DNA of 64,000 bases, taken from Oegoconia quadripuncta. Its lineage: Eukaryota > Arthropoda > Insecta > Lepidoptera > Autostichidae. Positions within the stretch are counted from its first letter, which is position 1. Each line of letters starts with the position of its first letter. The stretch lies in NCBI GenBank assembly GCA_949316235.1, contig OX438751.1, forward strand, positions 17,360,801 to 17,424,800. The letters are read 5' to 3'. Shown piece after piece: positions 1 to 10,831 of the stretch. Position numbers and translations under genes: made by a program. The notes beneath the pieces were generated by a model that was given only the letters and a program-made list of their open reading frames with translations, was not told the origin of the DNA and searched no databases.

Positions 1-44
1 AAAACCCTACTACGGTTATAAATAATAATTAATATATAAAAACT

Positions 45-192
45 AGATAAGGTATAAACATATATAAATATTTATATAAACATCCATGACTCGGGAATAA
101 ATGTTTATATTCATCACAGAAACTTTTACCCATCCCGGGATTCGAACCCGCAATCGTTGGTTTCGCTGACAGGGCCACTATGCGCCTCCTTT
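45..192 (-). mobile_element. SINE-A, 3'-truncated
   Basis: Plus strand carries CATCCATGACTCGGGAATAA, then GGGATTCGAACCCGCAATCG (antisense B box) and TTTCGCTGACAGGGCCACTA. Confidence 0.7.
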
Positions 193-262
193 AACCGCCT
201 CCGTAGCTCAATGTAAACAACATAGGGTTTACGATTCCGACGTCGCGAGTTCCATCCATACA
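193..262 (+). mobile_element. SINE-B head fragment
   Basis: Contains CCGCCTCCGTAGCTCAATG and a decayed B box (GCGAGTTCCATCC). It is directly next to a minus-strand SINE-A. Confidence 0.6.
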
Positions 263-427
263 GAAAAAGTTCTGACTGTTCCTTTGCTTGATCAGCTTGT
301 TCAAGTGGAGTTTAACATTCGGCCACAAAAATCTTTCAATTGTTTTCTAGCTCAAATATCTTCGATCCACTATCACAGTCATGAAAACTTGCTAGAATAA
401 AATAAATTGCCTTATCGATGCTATATC

Positions 428-650
428 TTACTAATATTATAAATGCGAAATTTTGGATGTTTGTTTGTTGCACAGTTACGGCGAAATGGATGAACGGATT
501 TGGATGAAATTTGGTACAATGATTGAATATACCCTGGATTAAAACTTAGGATATTTTATATCCCGATAAAGTGAGTAGTTTCCGCGGTATAAACAAATTG
601 AACATAGCCGCGATAAAATTATTCCACGTAGGCAGGCAGGCAGATAGTAC
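428..650 (+). repeat. Repeat E, full-length
   Basis: Starts ACTAATATTATAAATGCGAA, then GTTTGTTTGTTGCACAGTTA, GGATGAACGGATTTGGATGA, ATCCCGATAAAGTGAGTAG and CCGCGATAAAATTATTCCAC. Seven copies occur in the window in both orientations. This is a ubiquitous moth/butterfly repeat, possibly a Helitron-like non-autonomous element, but I cannot prove the class here. Confidence 0.75.
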
Positions 651-1271
651 TTCATAAATATGAAATCTAATCTAACAAATTATCGTTTAAACAAAGAGAA
701 GCTGTTAATGTTAATAGCATCTTCAAGATAACCTTTTTAAATAATTTGGTGGGTGTGGTCTTTATAAAATATACGGTATGTTCAACGGTCTTCGCGAAAA
801 GAAACTAATTACAATTTTATAATTAAGTGAATGTCATTGTCTTTAATTGGAGTTGCTTGTTGAAAAAGTAGGTGCTGGCGTGATGATAAATTCAATGTAA
901 ATAGTGATTAAGGTTGCTTGAGAATTACATGTTATGTTTGCTTAAAAACTCGTTCAACGGCTTGTAAAATTACTATTAATATTGTTAAATGAATTGTGCG
1001 CCTCGGAGTTTTTATGTCAAGGCTGCCATTTATACGATTTAAATTGTATTTGTAATTTTTAATGATTTTATTTGCAGCCGACCCAAATATCGTAATCGTA
1101 CTGGAAATGTAAAATTTTGTTATAATTAAATAACAATTTAAGTTTTTAAAAACAAAAAAACTGGACGGAACTTTTTAACATGAAATGTATCCTATTACAA
1201 TAAATAATAAATAAATTTAAATATATTTTAACCAATGAAATGGTTAAATTGGTCGTTGATGGCAAAGCAAT
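651..1271. other. AT-rich gene-less interval
   Basis: I see no gene, repeat family or unusual structure. Intervals 2186-2689, 5351-5650 and 6181-6699 are similar. Confidence 0.6.
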
Positions 1272-1913
1272 TTGATTACAACTTTCCGGGATGTATCCAT
1301 ACCAATCTCTGACCATCTCAATCTTTTGGGTCTGGAGTTGACCTCCAACCTAAATTTTGGGCGCTCCATAGAATGGAATGCTAAAACAGCAGCTAAGAAG
1401 CTTGGCATTCTCCTCAAGGTCAGGCGATATTTTGCGCCCAAGCAGCTTTTGGTACTTTCCCAGGTTCAGGTTCGCTCGTGCATGAAATACTGCTATCACC
1501 TTTAGGATGGTTCAGCCTTGTACCAGCTGGCTGCTTTCGATTCTGTGGAACGACGTGCCAAAAGACTCATTGGTGACCATTCGATCACTGCTAAATGGCA
1601 GAGCCGCGAACACCGTCGCAAGGTCGCCTGTCTCTCAGTCTTTTACAGGATGCACTTCGGTGAGTGTGCGTTGGAATTACACAATCTTATTCCACCATCG
1701 CCATTTCATCTTCGGACTACTAGGCGTGGGGAGGGATTCCACCCGTATGTAGTTAACATACCGAACATTCGCACTAAGCGGTTCGACTCTTCATTCATAA
1801 TGCGAACAGCCACGGCATGGGACTCCCTTCCGGCGTCAGTATTTCCTGAATCCTATAACCTTGGGATCTTCAAGAGCAGGGTGAATAGACATCTACTGAC
1901 TACGGAGAAATAA
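1272..1913 (+). pseudogene. Jockey-type reverse transcriptase remnant with one in-frame stop
   Basis: One frame reads DVSIPISDHLNLLGLELTSN, NAKTAAKKLGILLKVRRYFAP and QVRSCMKYCYHL. It then hits TAG at 1503-1505 and continues in the same frame as DGSALYQLAAFDSVERRAKR, FYRMHFGECALELHNLIP, TATAWDSLPASVFPESYNLG and IFKSRVNRHLL, ending TAA at 1911-1913. These motifs parallel those of the 37372-38199 copy. A single stop and otherwise good frame mark a moderately old, non-functional copy. Confidence 0.82.
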
Positions 1914-2036
1914 AAATTCAAAGTCATGTGAAGTCCCCAACCCGCATTGGGCCAGCGTGATGACTATGGCCCATACTCCCTCATTATACGAGGAAAGGTC
2001 TATGTCCCTGCATGGGATGTTAACGGGCTGTGTGAT
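1272..2036 (+). mobile_element. Degenerate jockey-type LINE 3' end with its 3' UTR
   Basis: The coding remnant (1272-1913) is followed by a 3' region starting AAGTCCCCAACCCGCATTGG and ending GATGTTAACGGGCTG. This same 3' region occurs alone at 28785-28857, 52392-52512 and as the tail of a SINE at 11431-11672, so it is a recurrent LINE end. Confidence 0.75.
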
Positions 2037-2185
2037 GATGATGATCATCATCACATCAGCCACAGGACGTTCGCTGCCTCCATAGATTTCCATAGCATCT
2101 GGTTGGAAGCTACCTGTATCGAGCGACTTCCCGCGACCATTATTAGGTTATCGGTCCACCTTGTCGGTGGATTTTGTATTAGATA
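2037..2185 (-). mobile_element. RTE-type LINE 3' fragment
   Basis: On the minus strand it reads from a PTRWTDDL-like region (GTGGACCGATAACC) to a decayed end with ATGGAAATCTATGGAGGC and a run of GATGATGAT. This is the C-terminal end of an RTE reverse transcriptase and its tail. It abuts the jockey-type element directly. Confidence 0.6.
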
Positions 2186-2689
2186 CATGAAGATAAGTTC
2201 AAAGCCACTCTGACCGACTGAGCTTTCTTGTTCGACTCATAGTGACCAGATTTCAGTGCTACAAGTCATTACTGGTAACATACAGCCATTAAAGGCAAGT
2301 CTTTATTAATATTTTCTGATGTACTTATACAGGTTTGACTCTATTTACAGAAGAACAAGCACTTATGCCTGGTCACATCGTGAAATAACAAAAAAAAAAG
2401 TAGCGTTAATTCCCGAAGTTAACTAACTACGCTGACAAACAATAATGCAGTTTAATCTTTGCTTAGGGAACCACCTGCACCCGATTTCTCGACAGAGAAA
2501 TTTATTATTTGTTGAGAATCCTTAAATTAGTTTTCTTAGAACTATACAGTGATAAATGAAACGTTAACAATTTGAGCGTTCGACTGCATAAAGAAATTAT
2601 TTAACGCCATCGTTTTATGTAACGATCGTTATCCTATAAAAATCATCCAATATTTTTTATCTATATCCTTATAAATTATGAGTATTATC

Positions 2690-2960
2690 CTATGCAAAAA
2701 CATGACAATACAACAATAATATCTCAAAGACCGCGCCGCCTAAGAATTTGGTCCAAATGTTATCTTCGAGCGGTCTCGTCTGGAGGATTTAGTTCTTTTG
2801 ATGGATGGATGTTTAAGATCAGCGTCGCCCGCGCTCCACACAATTGCATGGCATTATCAAAGATGTCCCCGATAGCGTTCCGGCAAAGGTGCGACGTCAC
2901 CGCCCGCCTACTGATACTATCAAGTACATTATGCCAACATAGATTGTTATATAAGTTTTC
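2690..2960. other. GC-richer block, possibly decayed coding DNA
   Basis: TCGTCTGGAGGATTTAGTTC, GATGGATGGATGTTTAAGAT, GCGTCGCCCGCGCTCCACAC and GTTCCGGCAAAGGTGCGACG. Composition and open frames on both strands suggest old retroelement or gene sequence, but nothing could be identified. Confidence 0.25.
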
Positions 2961-3170
2961 TCAAGTTTAGGAGCTTATGTGGAGGTGATCTGAAACTTGG
3001 TTAATAATTTGTATCAAATTAAACACCCAGCGAATCTAAAGCGACAGCGCGTCATCGTTTGGAGTATGGACGTTTGATAATAATTATTTTAGGTAGAGAT
3101 ACTACCGTCCTCCTTGGGAAAATCGATATCTAGACGGCCCAACTTCATAGATATCCTATTTATACGAAAT

Positions 3171-3408
3171 TACCGTCTCCGTGGCTCAATGTTAGCAACA
3201 TAGGGTTTACGAATCGGGGTCGTGGGTGTTATCCCCAGCGGGGTACATGTTGTGAACTTGGTTTGGGCTTCGGTTGTCCGAGATACAGTAGACGCAGTTC
3301 CCCAAATAAGATGGGGTTTCCGCGTCAGTACGCTTCCACCGTCGTCTTCATCTTCACTTAACATCAGGTGTGATTGAGGTCGAGTTCTAACCCGTTGTGC
3401 CTTAAACG
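3171..3408 (+). mobile_element. SINE-B, internally deleted
   Basis: Head CCGTCTCCGTGGCTCAATG, B box degraded, tail ACATCAGGTGTGATTGAGGT. The middle of the body is missing. Confidence 0.7.
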
Positions 3409-3504
3409 AAATTTTACATAGTTCCTTAGACAATTAAATATTAGGTTGTAAGGTTAAGTAGGCCGCATACTGAGTCACGGAGTGTAAATCATAGTTGCGA
3501 AGTT

Positions 3505-3692
3505 CATTGCTCCGATGTACGTTACTGCGAAAGTTTATCATTGCGAAGTACGTTGTCGCGAAAGTTCTTTATTGCGATATACGTTACTGCGAAAGTTCAC
3601 CATTGCGACGTACGTTGCCGCGAAAGTTCTTTACTACGTTGTACGTTACTGCGAAAGTTCACCATTGCGACGTACGTTGTTGCGAAAGTTTG
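3505..3692. repeat. 31-bp minisatellite with 62-bp alternation
   Basis: Six units spaced exactly 31 bp apart (anchor word GTAC/ATAC at 3517, 3548, 3579, 3610, 3641 and 3672). Consensus GTACGTTACTGCGAAAGTTC plus CACCATTGCGAC. Odd units read ACGTTACTGCG; even units read ACGTTG(T/C)(C/T)GCG, so the real repeat is a dimer. All three plus-strand frames are open because the unit lacks stops. I do not read it as coding. Confidence 0.85.
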
Positions 3693-3859
3693 CTATGAGC
3701 TTGCGGCAATAGTGGCCGGTGCATCAGATTTATGCGTATACTTCCCTTTATTTCGTACTTATGAAATGGTCTCATAGAACCTTATCTCCATACACCAACC
3801 GTATAATCTCCATATTAATCCAAGATCTTTTGTATTTCCTGACTGTTAAAATTTCATAT

Positions 3860-4020
3860 TTTAGGATTACTTAAGTATGTTTTCATACTCACAATGGGTT
3901 ATCGCTTGATTCTAAGTGAAGATAAGGGCGAAGGTGGAAGCGCGCTCACCCTGAACCCAATTACATTAGAGGACTGCTATGATATCTGGAAGAGTGTTAA
4001 CAGTCTGAAGCAATGCTAAC
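3860..4020 (-). mobile_element. SINE-B fragment, decayed
   Basis: The minus strand matches the SINE-B 3' body (AAGTGAAGATAAGGGCGAAGG, on + strand, is antisense to CTTCGACCTCATCTTCACTT). Only the general order is preserved. Diagnostic part: GGTGGAAGCGCGCTCACC. Confidence 0.45.
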
Positions 4021-4051
4021 AATCCTGCATAGCGGCAGACTTAAGCCCGTA

Positions 4052-4402
4052 AATAAACCGTTCTCAAGATTGTGATGACCTTAAGTTGACGCTTGAGAAT
4101 CTGTTGTATATAAAAAAGTATCAAAAAAATAATTTGTTTGTTATTAAACGCTTTGTTGTACTTTATAAGATTTACAAAATATTGTCAACCTAATTTAAAA
4201 TTAAGTATAAAGGCGGACTTATCCCAAATATGGATCTCTTCCAGTCAATTTGGTAAATGCAAAGGACATATTGACTGAGCGTACACATAGCAAATCCTAT
4301 TCACAATTTAAGGAAAATTGTGAGCAGTGACTAGAACTAAACTTATACTACAATAAATACATACGAAATTGAGACGCGTTCTCGATCTCAAGATCGATTT
4401 AT
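4052..4402. mobile_element. MITE-like element, long form
   Basis: Left end AATAAACCGTTCTCAAGATT, right end (inverse) AATAAATCGATCTTGAGATC. A shorter relative lies at 27307-27425. The interior is AT-rich and non-coding, and a TA-only tract follows at 4400-4441. Confidence 0.5.
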
Positions 4403-4441
4403 TAATATAATATATTAATATATATAATATATATTATACTA

Positions 4442-5350
4442 AGATGGTGGTAGCTGGCTAGGCAATTTTGCCAAGCTTCCAAGCCTGACTGACTCGAGAG
4501 GCGCTCACCGGGCATGGCTGCTTTGGTGCGTACCTGAACAGCATCGAACGGGAGGTGACAGCTGAGTACCACCATTGTGGAGCCGACCAAGATACCGTGC
4601 AGCACACTCTCGAGACGTGCCCAGCGTGGCAATCGGGAGCGGCGGATCCTGGACCAACAGACCGCAGAGGATCTCTCCCCACCGGCCCTAATAGCGACGA
4701 TGATGGGCAGCCGGGCGGCGTGGGATGCCGCGATCCTTCTGTGGCAACAGCCGCCGTGGTTTAAACGCCCCAGCCCCGTAAACTTTTCCACCCTGTAAGC
4801 CCGGACATAGAATAGAGGTATACGGTATTCTCTGCCTGTCGTAAGAGGCGACTAAAAGGGAACACCGGACTGGACTTCTCCCCACCAGCCCTAATATGTT
4901 TATGCCCTAAGATGTTGGGGAGCATGGCGGAGAGAGATAAATAAGGTCCGAACCCGCCCGTATCACGACTATGCCCTTGAGCAGGGGCGCCCAGGGTCGT
5001 GGGCGGTCAGAGTGAAGATGCTGGCCGTCCTTTCACCAGTGGTGGCGGCCACATGGATGACAGCGGTGGTACGACGTGATCTCGTCCCGCTGCATCCGAC
5101 ATCGGCGAGCTTCTGCGGCTTGGCTGCTTGGCCAGCCCGGGGAGGGCTTCAACGGAGCGCCAGGGGAGCACCGGTAGTTGGTCCTTTGAGTTCCCGGCTT
5201 AGAGCATTGTTCCCGGTGTTCTCCGACAAGCGCTGAGGAGGACCACCGGGGAGGTTTTAGTGGGTGAAAATCCCACATAACCCAGTCTCTCGCTCAGGAG
5301 TCTGGGTATCTTTTAAAGATTTCCCCCCCGTCCCAAAAAAAATAAATAAA
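4442..5350 (+). mobile_element. R1-clade non-LTR retrotransposon 3' end
   Basis: The first 300 bp are a decayed end of an R1-type ORF2. They contain EYHHCGADQDTVQHTLETCP, the Cys-Cys-His-Cys knuckle region that usually reads ECHHCGAERDTVQHTL, followed by GSRAAWDAAILLWQ in another frame. So there is a Cys-to-Tyr change and at least one frameshift. A GC-rich 3' UTR follows (GTCGTAAGAGGCGACTAAAA near 4839; GTGGGTGAAAATCCCACATA near 5259; CAGGAGTCTGGGTATCTTTT near 5296) and ends in an A-rich tail at 5335-5350. The family assignment comes from the knuckle and this characteristic tail. Confidence 0.75.
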
Positions 5351-5654
5351 GGTGGACATGAAAGAGATTTGTTAGGATATAATAACAATTCGTTTTGCTT
5401 TTCCAGATAACATTCAAATTTTCATACGCTTTCGTATTTCCTGATATAGGGTTTTTATTGTGAATTTCCAGTGAGTCAGCGACATAGTTAACGGTTGTCC
5501 GTCTATCAAATCTCCTTCGATTAATTACATTGATAACACTAATTGATCTTTATTTACGGATTGCATACATAAATTACCTCTTGTGCGTAATCGATTATTT
5601 ATTCCAAAGAAAAATCTAATTTTGTGAATAATTAACTTAAATACCATTTATGTT

Positions 5655-5803
5655 ATACTAGCTTTCCGCCCGCGGCTTCGCCTGCGTGTAATAACTTTAT
5701 CGCGGATATGTTTAATTTTTTTTCCTGCTGCTCTGTTCATCTGTTTCTCCGTGATTGAGCAACAAACAAACATTCAAACTTCCACACTTATAATATTAGT
5801 TAC
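5655..5803 (-). repeat. Repeat E, internally deleted
   Basis: ACTAGCTTTCCGCCCGCGGC, TAACTTTATCGCGGATATG and ACACTTATAATATTAGTTAC are present; the middle is missing. Confidence 0.75.
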
Positions 5804-5957
5804 ATATGCCTGTTATTGACCGTTATCTATTAAAATACCTGGGTTCGATTTACCTAGACAATCATGAACACGAACTTGCTAAATTTTTTAGATAATATTG
5901 TGTCCGATGAGTTCTAACAATACGAAGTTTTAGAATTTTCGCGCACGCATAATTATA

Positions 5958-6180
5958 ATATATTGGACACTTACAATAATCATCTAGTCCCAAACTAAGC
6001 AGCTTGTACTACGGATAAGAGATAACAGATATAATATGAAATTACATATTTATATAAACATCCATGACTCGGGTATATATGTTGGCATTTACCACACAAA
6101 CATTTACCCTTTGCGGGATTCGAACCCGCGACCGTTGGTTTCGCTGACAGGCTCACTATTCACTACACCAATCGGTCGTC
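5958..6180 (-). mobile_element. SINE-A, near full-length
   Basis: Contains the antisense B box GCGGGATTCGAACCCGCGAC, head CACTACACCAATCGGTCGTC, and 3' end words TAGTCCCAAACTAAGCAGCT and TATTGGACACTTAC. Confidence 0.78.
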
Positions 6181-6699
6181 AATTGTTAGATTTGTCACTT
6201 TTGCAAACGCATTATCACACTGACAGACATATCAATGTTTATGGACAGTAAAATCATGCTCGAGCATCAGGCCCAGGGGAACATGTACAGCGGTAAATTG
6301 TACAGCTTGTATGAAAAGAATTGCTAATCTTTTAACACCGGGTCAATGTTTTAAACCAAACATAATTTTCTGTTGGAAATGTTTCAGAAGTTAATTTTGC
6401 CATTCTTCTTTAGAATAAGTCAGTACTGTTTAAAAACGAGCTTCGTGACATGGGAACATAGAACTGATACAACAATTATATATCACTGAACATTTATATA
6501 TTAGTACTTTAACATACGATAATATTTATTCCAAGGTGCATAGATTGTAGAATAGCAAGCTTCGATAACAAACAAATTACTTGAACACAACTTTTTTCAT
6601 TATTTTCGAAATATATTCATATTAACGACATCGCGAGTTTATTATTACACCCGTTAGTTTCGGTAGCTGCCTACAAACAATGCCACTATAAATAAATTA

Positions 6700-6905
6700 T
6701 TGCGTTAAGGTCCGCTCCATCAAAAGGTGTCCTAGTTCGTGTCCTGTTATTATTGTTCGCGCCACATCAAACGCGGTGCTAATGAAAGAGAACCTTTTGC
6801 GATGCTCAGGAAGCTCTAATTAAACCATCACATTATTCATTAGTTTATTGCTGAAGAGGCGGTTCCTCCCTCATCGCATCACCGTTAGGGATATTATGTC
6901 TGTCA
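6700..6905. promoter_or_regulatory. Unique GC-richer patch, candidate conserved non-coding DNA
   Basis: An intergenic patch between repeats, with words such as AGGTGTCC, TCTAATTAAACC and CATTAGTTTATTG, no repeat similarity and no reading frame. The call rests on composition alone. Confidence 0.2.
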
Positions 6906-7127
6906 CACAACGTTAATTTTCAAATGGCAATTGGATTTTTTTTTTAGTATTACAATGTGTTGAATGTCAATATCTTGATTGCCGATGTTAGTAGAGATTC
7001 ACATAAAGATTGTTTAGAACAATTACATCCAAATTACGGTTTTTAAAACGCTTCAGATTCAATTATTTAGGATGAATAATGCCGAGTTCCTCGATTACTA
7101 AACGAAATCCTTTCGGCGATGCAGGTC

Positions 7128-7389
7128 ACTAACTAATATTATAAATACGAAAGTAACATTTGTTTCTTTGTTTATTTATTTGTTTGTTTGTTGCTCAATG
7201 ACGGCGAAACGGGTGAATGGATTTGGGTGAAATTTGATATTTAGAATATACCCTGGATATATCATTTAATGTAGGTATAAAGATATTTTTTTACCCGATA
7301 AAGTGAGTAATTCCCGCGGGATAAACAAATTAAACATATCCGCGGTAAAGTTATTCTAACGCAGGCGAAGCTGCGGGCCGAATACTAGT
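7128..7389 (+). repeat. Repeat E, full-length
   Basis: CTAACTAATATTATAAATAC to GCAGGCGAAGCTGCGGGCCG and TACTAGT, with CCCGATAAAGTGAGTAATTC inside. Confidence 0.78.
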
Positions 7390-7492
7390 CTTTAAATAAG
7401 GCAATATCCTTTAAGGAAATAACTTAAGACAAACAGGTGGGAACCCGCCAAGGATATAAATGCGACAGCAGTGAGACAGTATAGATTTTTTA

Positions 7493-7809
7493 ACCGCCTC
7501 CGTGGCTCAATGTAAACAACATTGGCTTTGCGATTCGGAGGTTCGATCCCCAGCGGGGTACATGTTTAAGTACTCGGTTTGGTTGGTGGTAGGGCATTTT
7601 AAAATGTCCGCCTGGCTAGCTACCACCATCTTATCTAAATCTGCCGCCAAGCAGCAATGTTAATAGCATTGTTATGTTCCCGTTGTCAGAGATAAGATAG
7701 CCAGTCCCCCAAATGTGTTGTGGTTTCAGTACGCTTCTACCTACGACCTCATCTTCACTTAACATCAGGTGTGATTGAGATCAAGCGAACCGAACGTGCA
7801 TAAAAAAAA
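7493..7809 (+). mobile_element. SINE-B, near full-length copy
   Basis: The tRNA-like head has an A box (CCGTGGCTCAATG) and a B box (GGTTCGATCCCC), followed by a body with GTAGGGCATTTTAAAATG, GCTAGCTACCACCATCTTA and AAGCAGCAATGTTAATAGC. The tail is CTTCACTTAACATCAGGTG...CATAAAAAAAA. It is about 315 bp long and transcribed by RNA polymerase III if active. Family names in this annotation are local. Confidence 0.8.
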
Positions 7810-9069
7810 GGCTGATAAAAAATAAGTCTGTTACAATGATACAACTTCCCCATCTATAAACAGCCCATAATTATTATCAGGTTCACAATACCAGAACATA
7901 TCTATGCTATAACCATATAAAGTCGTTTTTATCACAGAGTTTAACGCCATCGATTGCAGTTGTTAAATAAACCTCGCTCCACTGATCGTATGGCCTATTG
8001 GCACATTAAAAACGAAAGCAACAAAATATTACAATGTTGACTCCCTACACTACACGAGAGGCGTTACGTTACACAATTAGATTATTAGACCGTTTTAATA
8101 GTATTTCCTTTCATGCTCCGTAAATTACGTTGCACCAGTAGCAACATTGTTATGGTTTTCACCCCCTTTAGGGTTCTAATTTATTCATTTGTGATTTCGC
8201 CTTAATAGGAAATGTCTAAAGAGTCTAAAAAGTTGAGGAACATTTTCCCGAATTTTGTAACAAGGTATCGTAAAATATGCAAAAAATTCCTCGTCTATTT
8301 TTCTAAGTATTCAAGATACACCGGCAATGTGTCAGACAAGTTTCTGTCGGTACGTGTGTATCTAACTAATATTGCCATTTTATAGAAATCTGTAAATGCA
8401 AGTTTTATATAAATTAACAACGTTATTAGAATAGAGAGTCAATGTAAAAATTCTTTCACCTCGTCGACTAGTATAGGTAAGTACCTATTAATGTTTCACG
8501 TTTTTCTGTTGGCGACTATACTCAAACGTTTAAATTGACTCTATTTCCTGATGATTTTGTAACCGTCACATCAATTTTACATAAACACACTTTGGAGGCA
8601 TTATTATTTTGTTCTTATGCTGCAAATGCATATAAAAATTAAAATCACTTATGATAGATATTTACCTTTTACTTGATGCATGTGTCTATGTGTTTGAAAA
8701 TAAAATTACATACGTAATGGCGGCTGACAGTCACCATATTTATTTAATATTCGCATAATATATCTACAAGGAATCCATTGAGATACGTCAGATGGAGGAG
8801 TTAGAAACTATGAAGGGCCAAGTTCAGTGCATTCAAAGATATCCTGAAAACTGTCTAATGGTGGAACCGAACGCAGGGTAACAGATTTTTGAGATTTAAT
8901 GCATAACTACAGACTTTTGAAATGCAAAATCACAAAATCGACACGTTCCGTTTCCATCAATGGGTCTAAAATTGATTAGATTATAAACTATTTGGGGCTG
9001 ATTTTTATGTTGCGAGCTAAATGTGTAAACAAAATTGTTGTCATTTGCTTAAGATTTTTTTTTAATTGT
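7810..9069. other. AT-rich gene-less interval
   Basis: No repeat family from this window and no convincing frame. The same holds for 9471-9817, 9926-10244, 10832-11430 and 15619-16079. Confidence 0.6.
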
Positions 9070-9470
9070 TGAGTTAGTAAGGAATAAATATAAAGCCCCG
9101 TGACTAGAATAAGAAAGAATCGTACTATCTGAAATTATTTGTACGTACATAAATTGTGCCACCAAAATATACAAGTTCCATAAATATATACTGAAACCCT
9201 AGGCACGCCACTGGTTAACAGCTAAATAAGTTCGAAAAGGCTAGACCGATTTTCATTAAAAATTGGATAACAACCTATCGCCTCTTTTAGTCTTTAATAT
9301 AGAAAAACCGTAACTCACATTTGACCACTCGTTACTGAGGTACGTTCGGACAAAGACGGGAGATACACACATACTAGCTCAGGGAAAATACGGTAAAAAA
9401 TTAGTAAAGAATAAATATGGAGCCCCGTGATTAGAATAAGAAAGAATTGTACCTAGATCTGAAATATTTT
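9070..9470. repeat. Direct repeat pair flanking repeat F
   Basis: GGAATAAATATAAAGCCCCG then TGACTAGAATAAGAAAGAAT at 9079-9120 recurs as AGAATAAATATGGAGCCCCG then TGATTAGAATAAGAAAGAAT at 9408-9448. The 330 bp between them hold a 12006-12050-like piece and a repeat F copy. Confidence 0.65.
9237..9385 (+). repeat. Repeat F
   Basis: Diagnostic words: GACCGATTTTCATTAAAAAT, TCTTTTAGTCTTTAATATAG, CTCGTTACTGAGGTACGTTC. Family F occurs about nine times in the window; its class is unknown. Confidence 0.7.
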
Positions 9471-9817
9471 TTTTTTTTAATGTTCCCTACTCATTTACTA
9501 AACATAAATACTACAAGACAATTAGACTTATGTATAAAAAATAGTAAGAACAATATTATTCATTTGAATACTTCATGTTATAGAATATATTTGTTAAAAT
9601 ATAGTAATTTTTGAAAACTATAAATTTAAAAATTCTCTCCTATGACGAAACAATTCATCAGTCTCTTATTTGGGAGCTACAGTCGTAAAGAGCATCCAAT
9701 TCATATTTGATTCAGTTAAGGGGCAAAAACGTTAGACTTTCGTCAATTTTCTCTTTAATCCCAATAGTGGATTCATAAGGCTGGATGTAGTGAGTAAATA
9801 TAGAAAGAAGAAGAATG

Positions 9818-9925
9818 AAAGAATTTATTTAAACCCACCTCATGACACAAACAATCAGGTACAAGTATTACACAGTGGAGACACATGCAAAAAATATTAT
9901 TGTGTTTGCCATCTAATTGTATACT
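9818..9925 (-). repeat. Repeat J
   Basis: AATTTATTTAAACCCACCTC, ACAATCAGGTACAAGTATTA, CACAGTGGAGACACATGCAA and GTGTTTGCCATCTAATTGTA. The AATTTATTT edge looks like a reversed poly(A)-type end. Confidence 0.6.
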
Positions 9926-10244
9926 GAGGTTAAAGTGACCCATCGTCTTTATTTTTTTTTTTAATATACATAGTTATTTTTATTAGATTGTACAAATAGT
10001 TAAGAGTGCTTAATCCATTCAGTGACGCCCTTATTGGATAAATTAAAATTTGTTTTTAAATACAGAATGAATCAAAGGAATCGCTTTGACCACTCGAGAT
10101 GCCTAAAAGCTATTATAAATAAAATATAAACAAATTGAATTACCTATTTTCTGTAGTTATTTTCATAAATTTAATTTTATTGATAAAAACGGCCGCTTCT
10201 TTTATAATTGTGTATTCAAAGCTATTTAGTTATTATTTAGGTTT

Positions 10245-10492
10245 CTCGTGTGCAGGTCACAGGTCAGGAGGGCTATAGCAGAATACCAGTGTTTTACCTA
10301 GGTATTGGGTAAAGTCACACACTGAGCTATAACCCTTTTGTATTACTGCGGCACACACACAAATTAGTTGTAAGTACATCCCTCTTTGATTTGTAATGTA
10401 AGTTTTAACCGGGGATACCTTTGCTTTATATGTATAGCATAACATAACTGTGTGTGTATCTGTAATGCCAATAAAGTTTTTATCTATCTATC
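10245..10492 (+). repeat. Repeat K with (TATC)n tail
   Basis: TCACACACTGAGCTATAACC and GCGGCACACACACAAATTAG, then GCCAATAAAGTTTTTATCTA and a short TATC run. The layout resembles a LINE 3' end. Confidence 0.6.
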
Positions 10493-10642
10493 AGGAGCAT
10501 TGTTGGTTGGAAGGCAACGGATTTTTGATTTTGCATCATTACTGCACAGAAAAATATAAGAGAAACAGGTACAAAACAATAAGAAATTATGTATAAAGAT
10601 GAGTTTGATATTAACCGTGCACTTGTAACTATAAAATAATTA

Positions 10643-10831
10643 CTAACGATGAAGATATTTTAAAGATCTGTCGATGAGACCTCGGGTGACACAAGAGCTG
10701 GCAGCTGCCTCGAGCAGCGAATTAGCCTTGCTATTCACCAGGATAACGCTGTCAGTCTTTTCGGACCTCGACCACGTTTTCCAGCTTTCATAGTTATGGA
10801 GAGTAGAGAGCGTGTTCGTGTCTGTTTCCAT
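10643..10831 (-). other. Short GC-richer open frame, unidentified
   Basis: A 62-codon ATG frame (METDTNTLSTLHNYESWKTW...SLLEAAASSCVTRGLIDR...) stands out by higher GC and coding-like composition in an AT-rich stretch. I know no family for it. There is no nearby splice-paired exon I can support, and the context before the ATG is weak. It could be a small gene, one exon or a retro-pseudogene piece. Confidence 0.2.

Noticed and set aside
428..650. Firm classification of repeat E as a Helitron
   Set aside because: End sequences are compatible with a Helitron-like repeat, but I cannot verify the 3' hairpin or the A-T insertion site across copies by eye.
3505..3692. CRISPR-like array
   Set aside because: Units are contiguous without unique spacers, and the context is an insect genome.
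3495..3777. Three overlapping frames over the minisatellite
   Set aside because: The 31-bp unit lacks stops in several frames, so the frames are artefacts of the repeat.
6110..6180. tRNA-like A and B boxes (also at 13890, 19815, 26465, 41195, 60390, 63325)
   Set aside because: They are heads of SINE copies followed by SINE bodies. No complete cloverleaf could be supported at any site.
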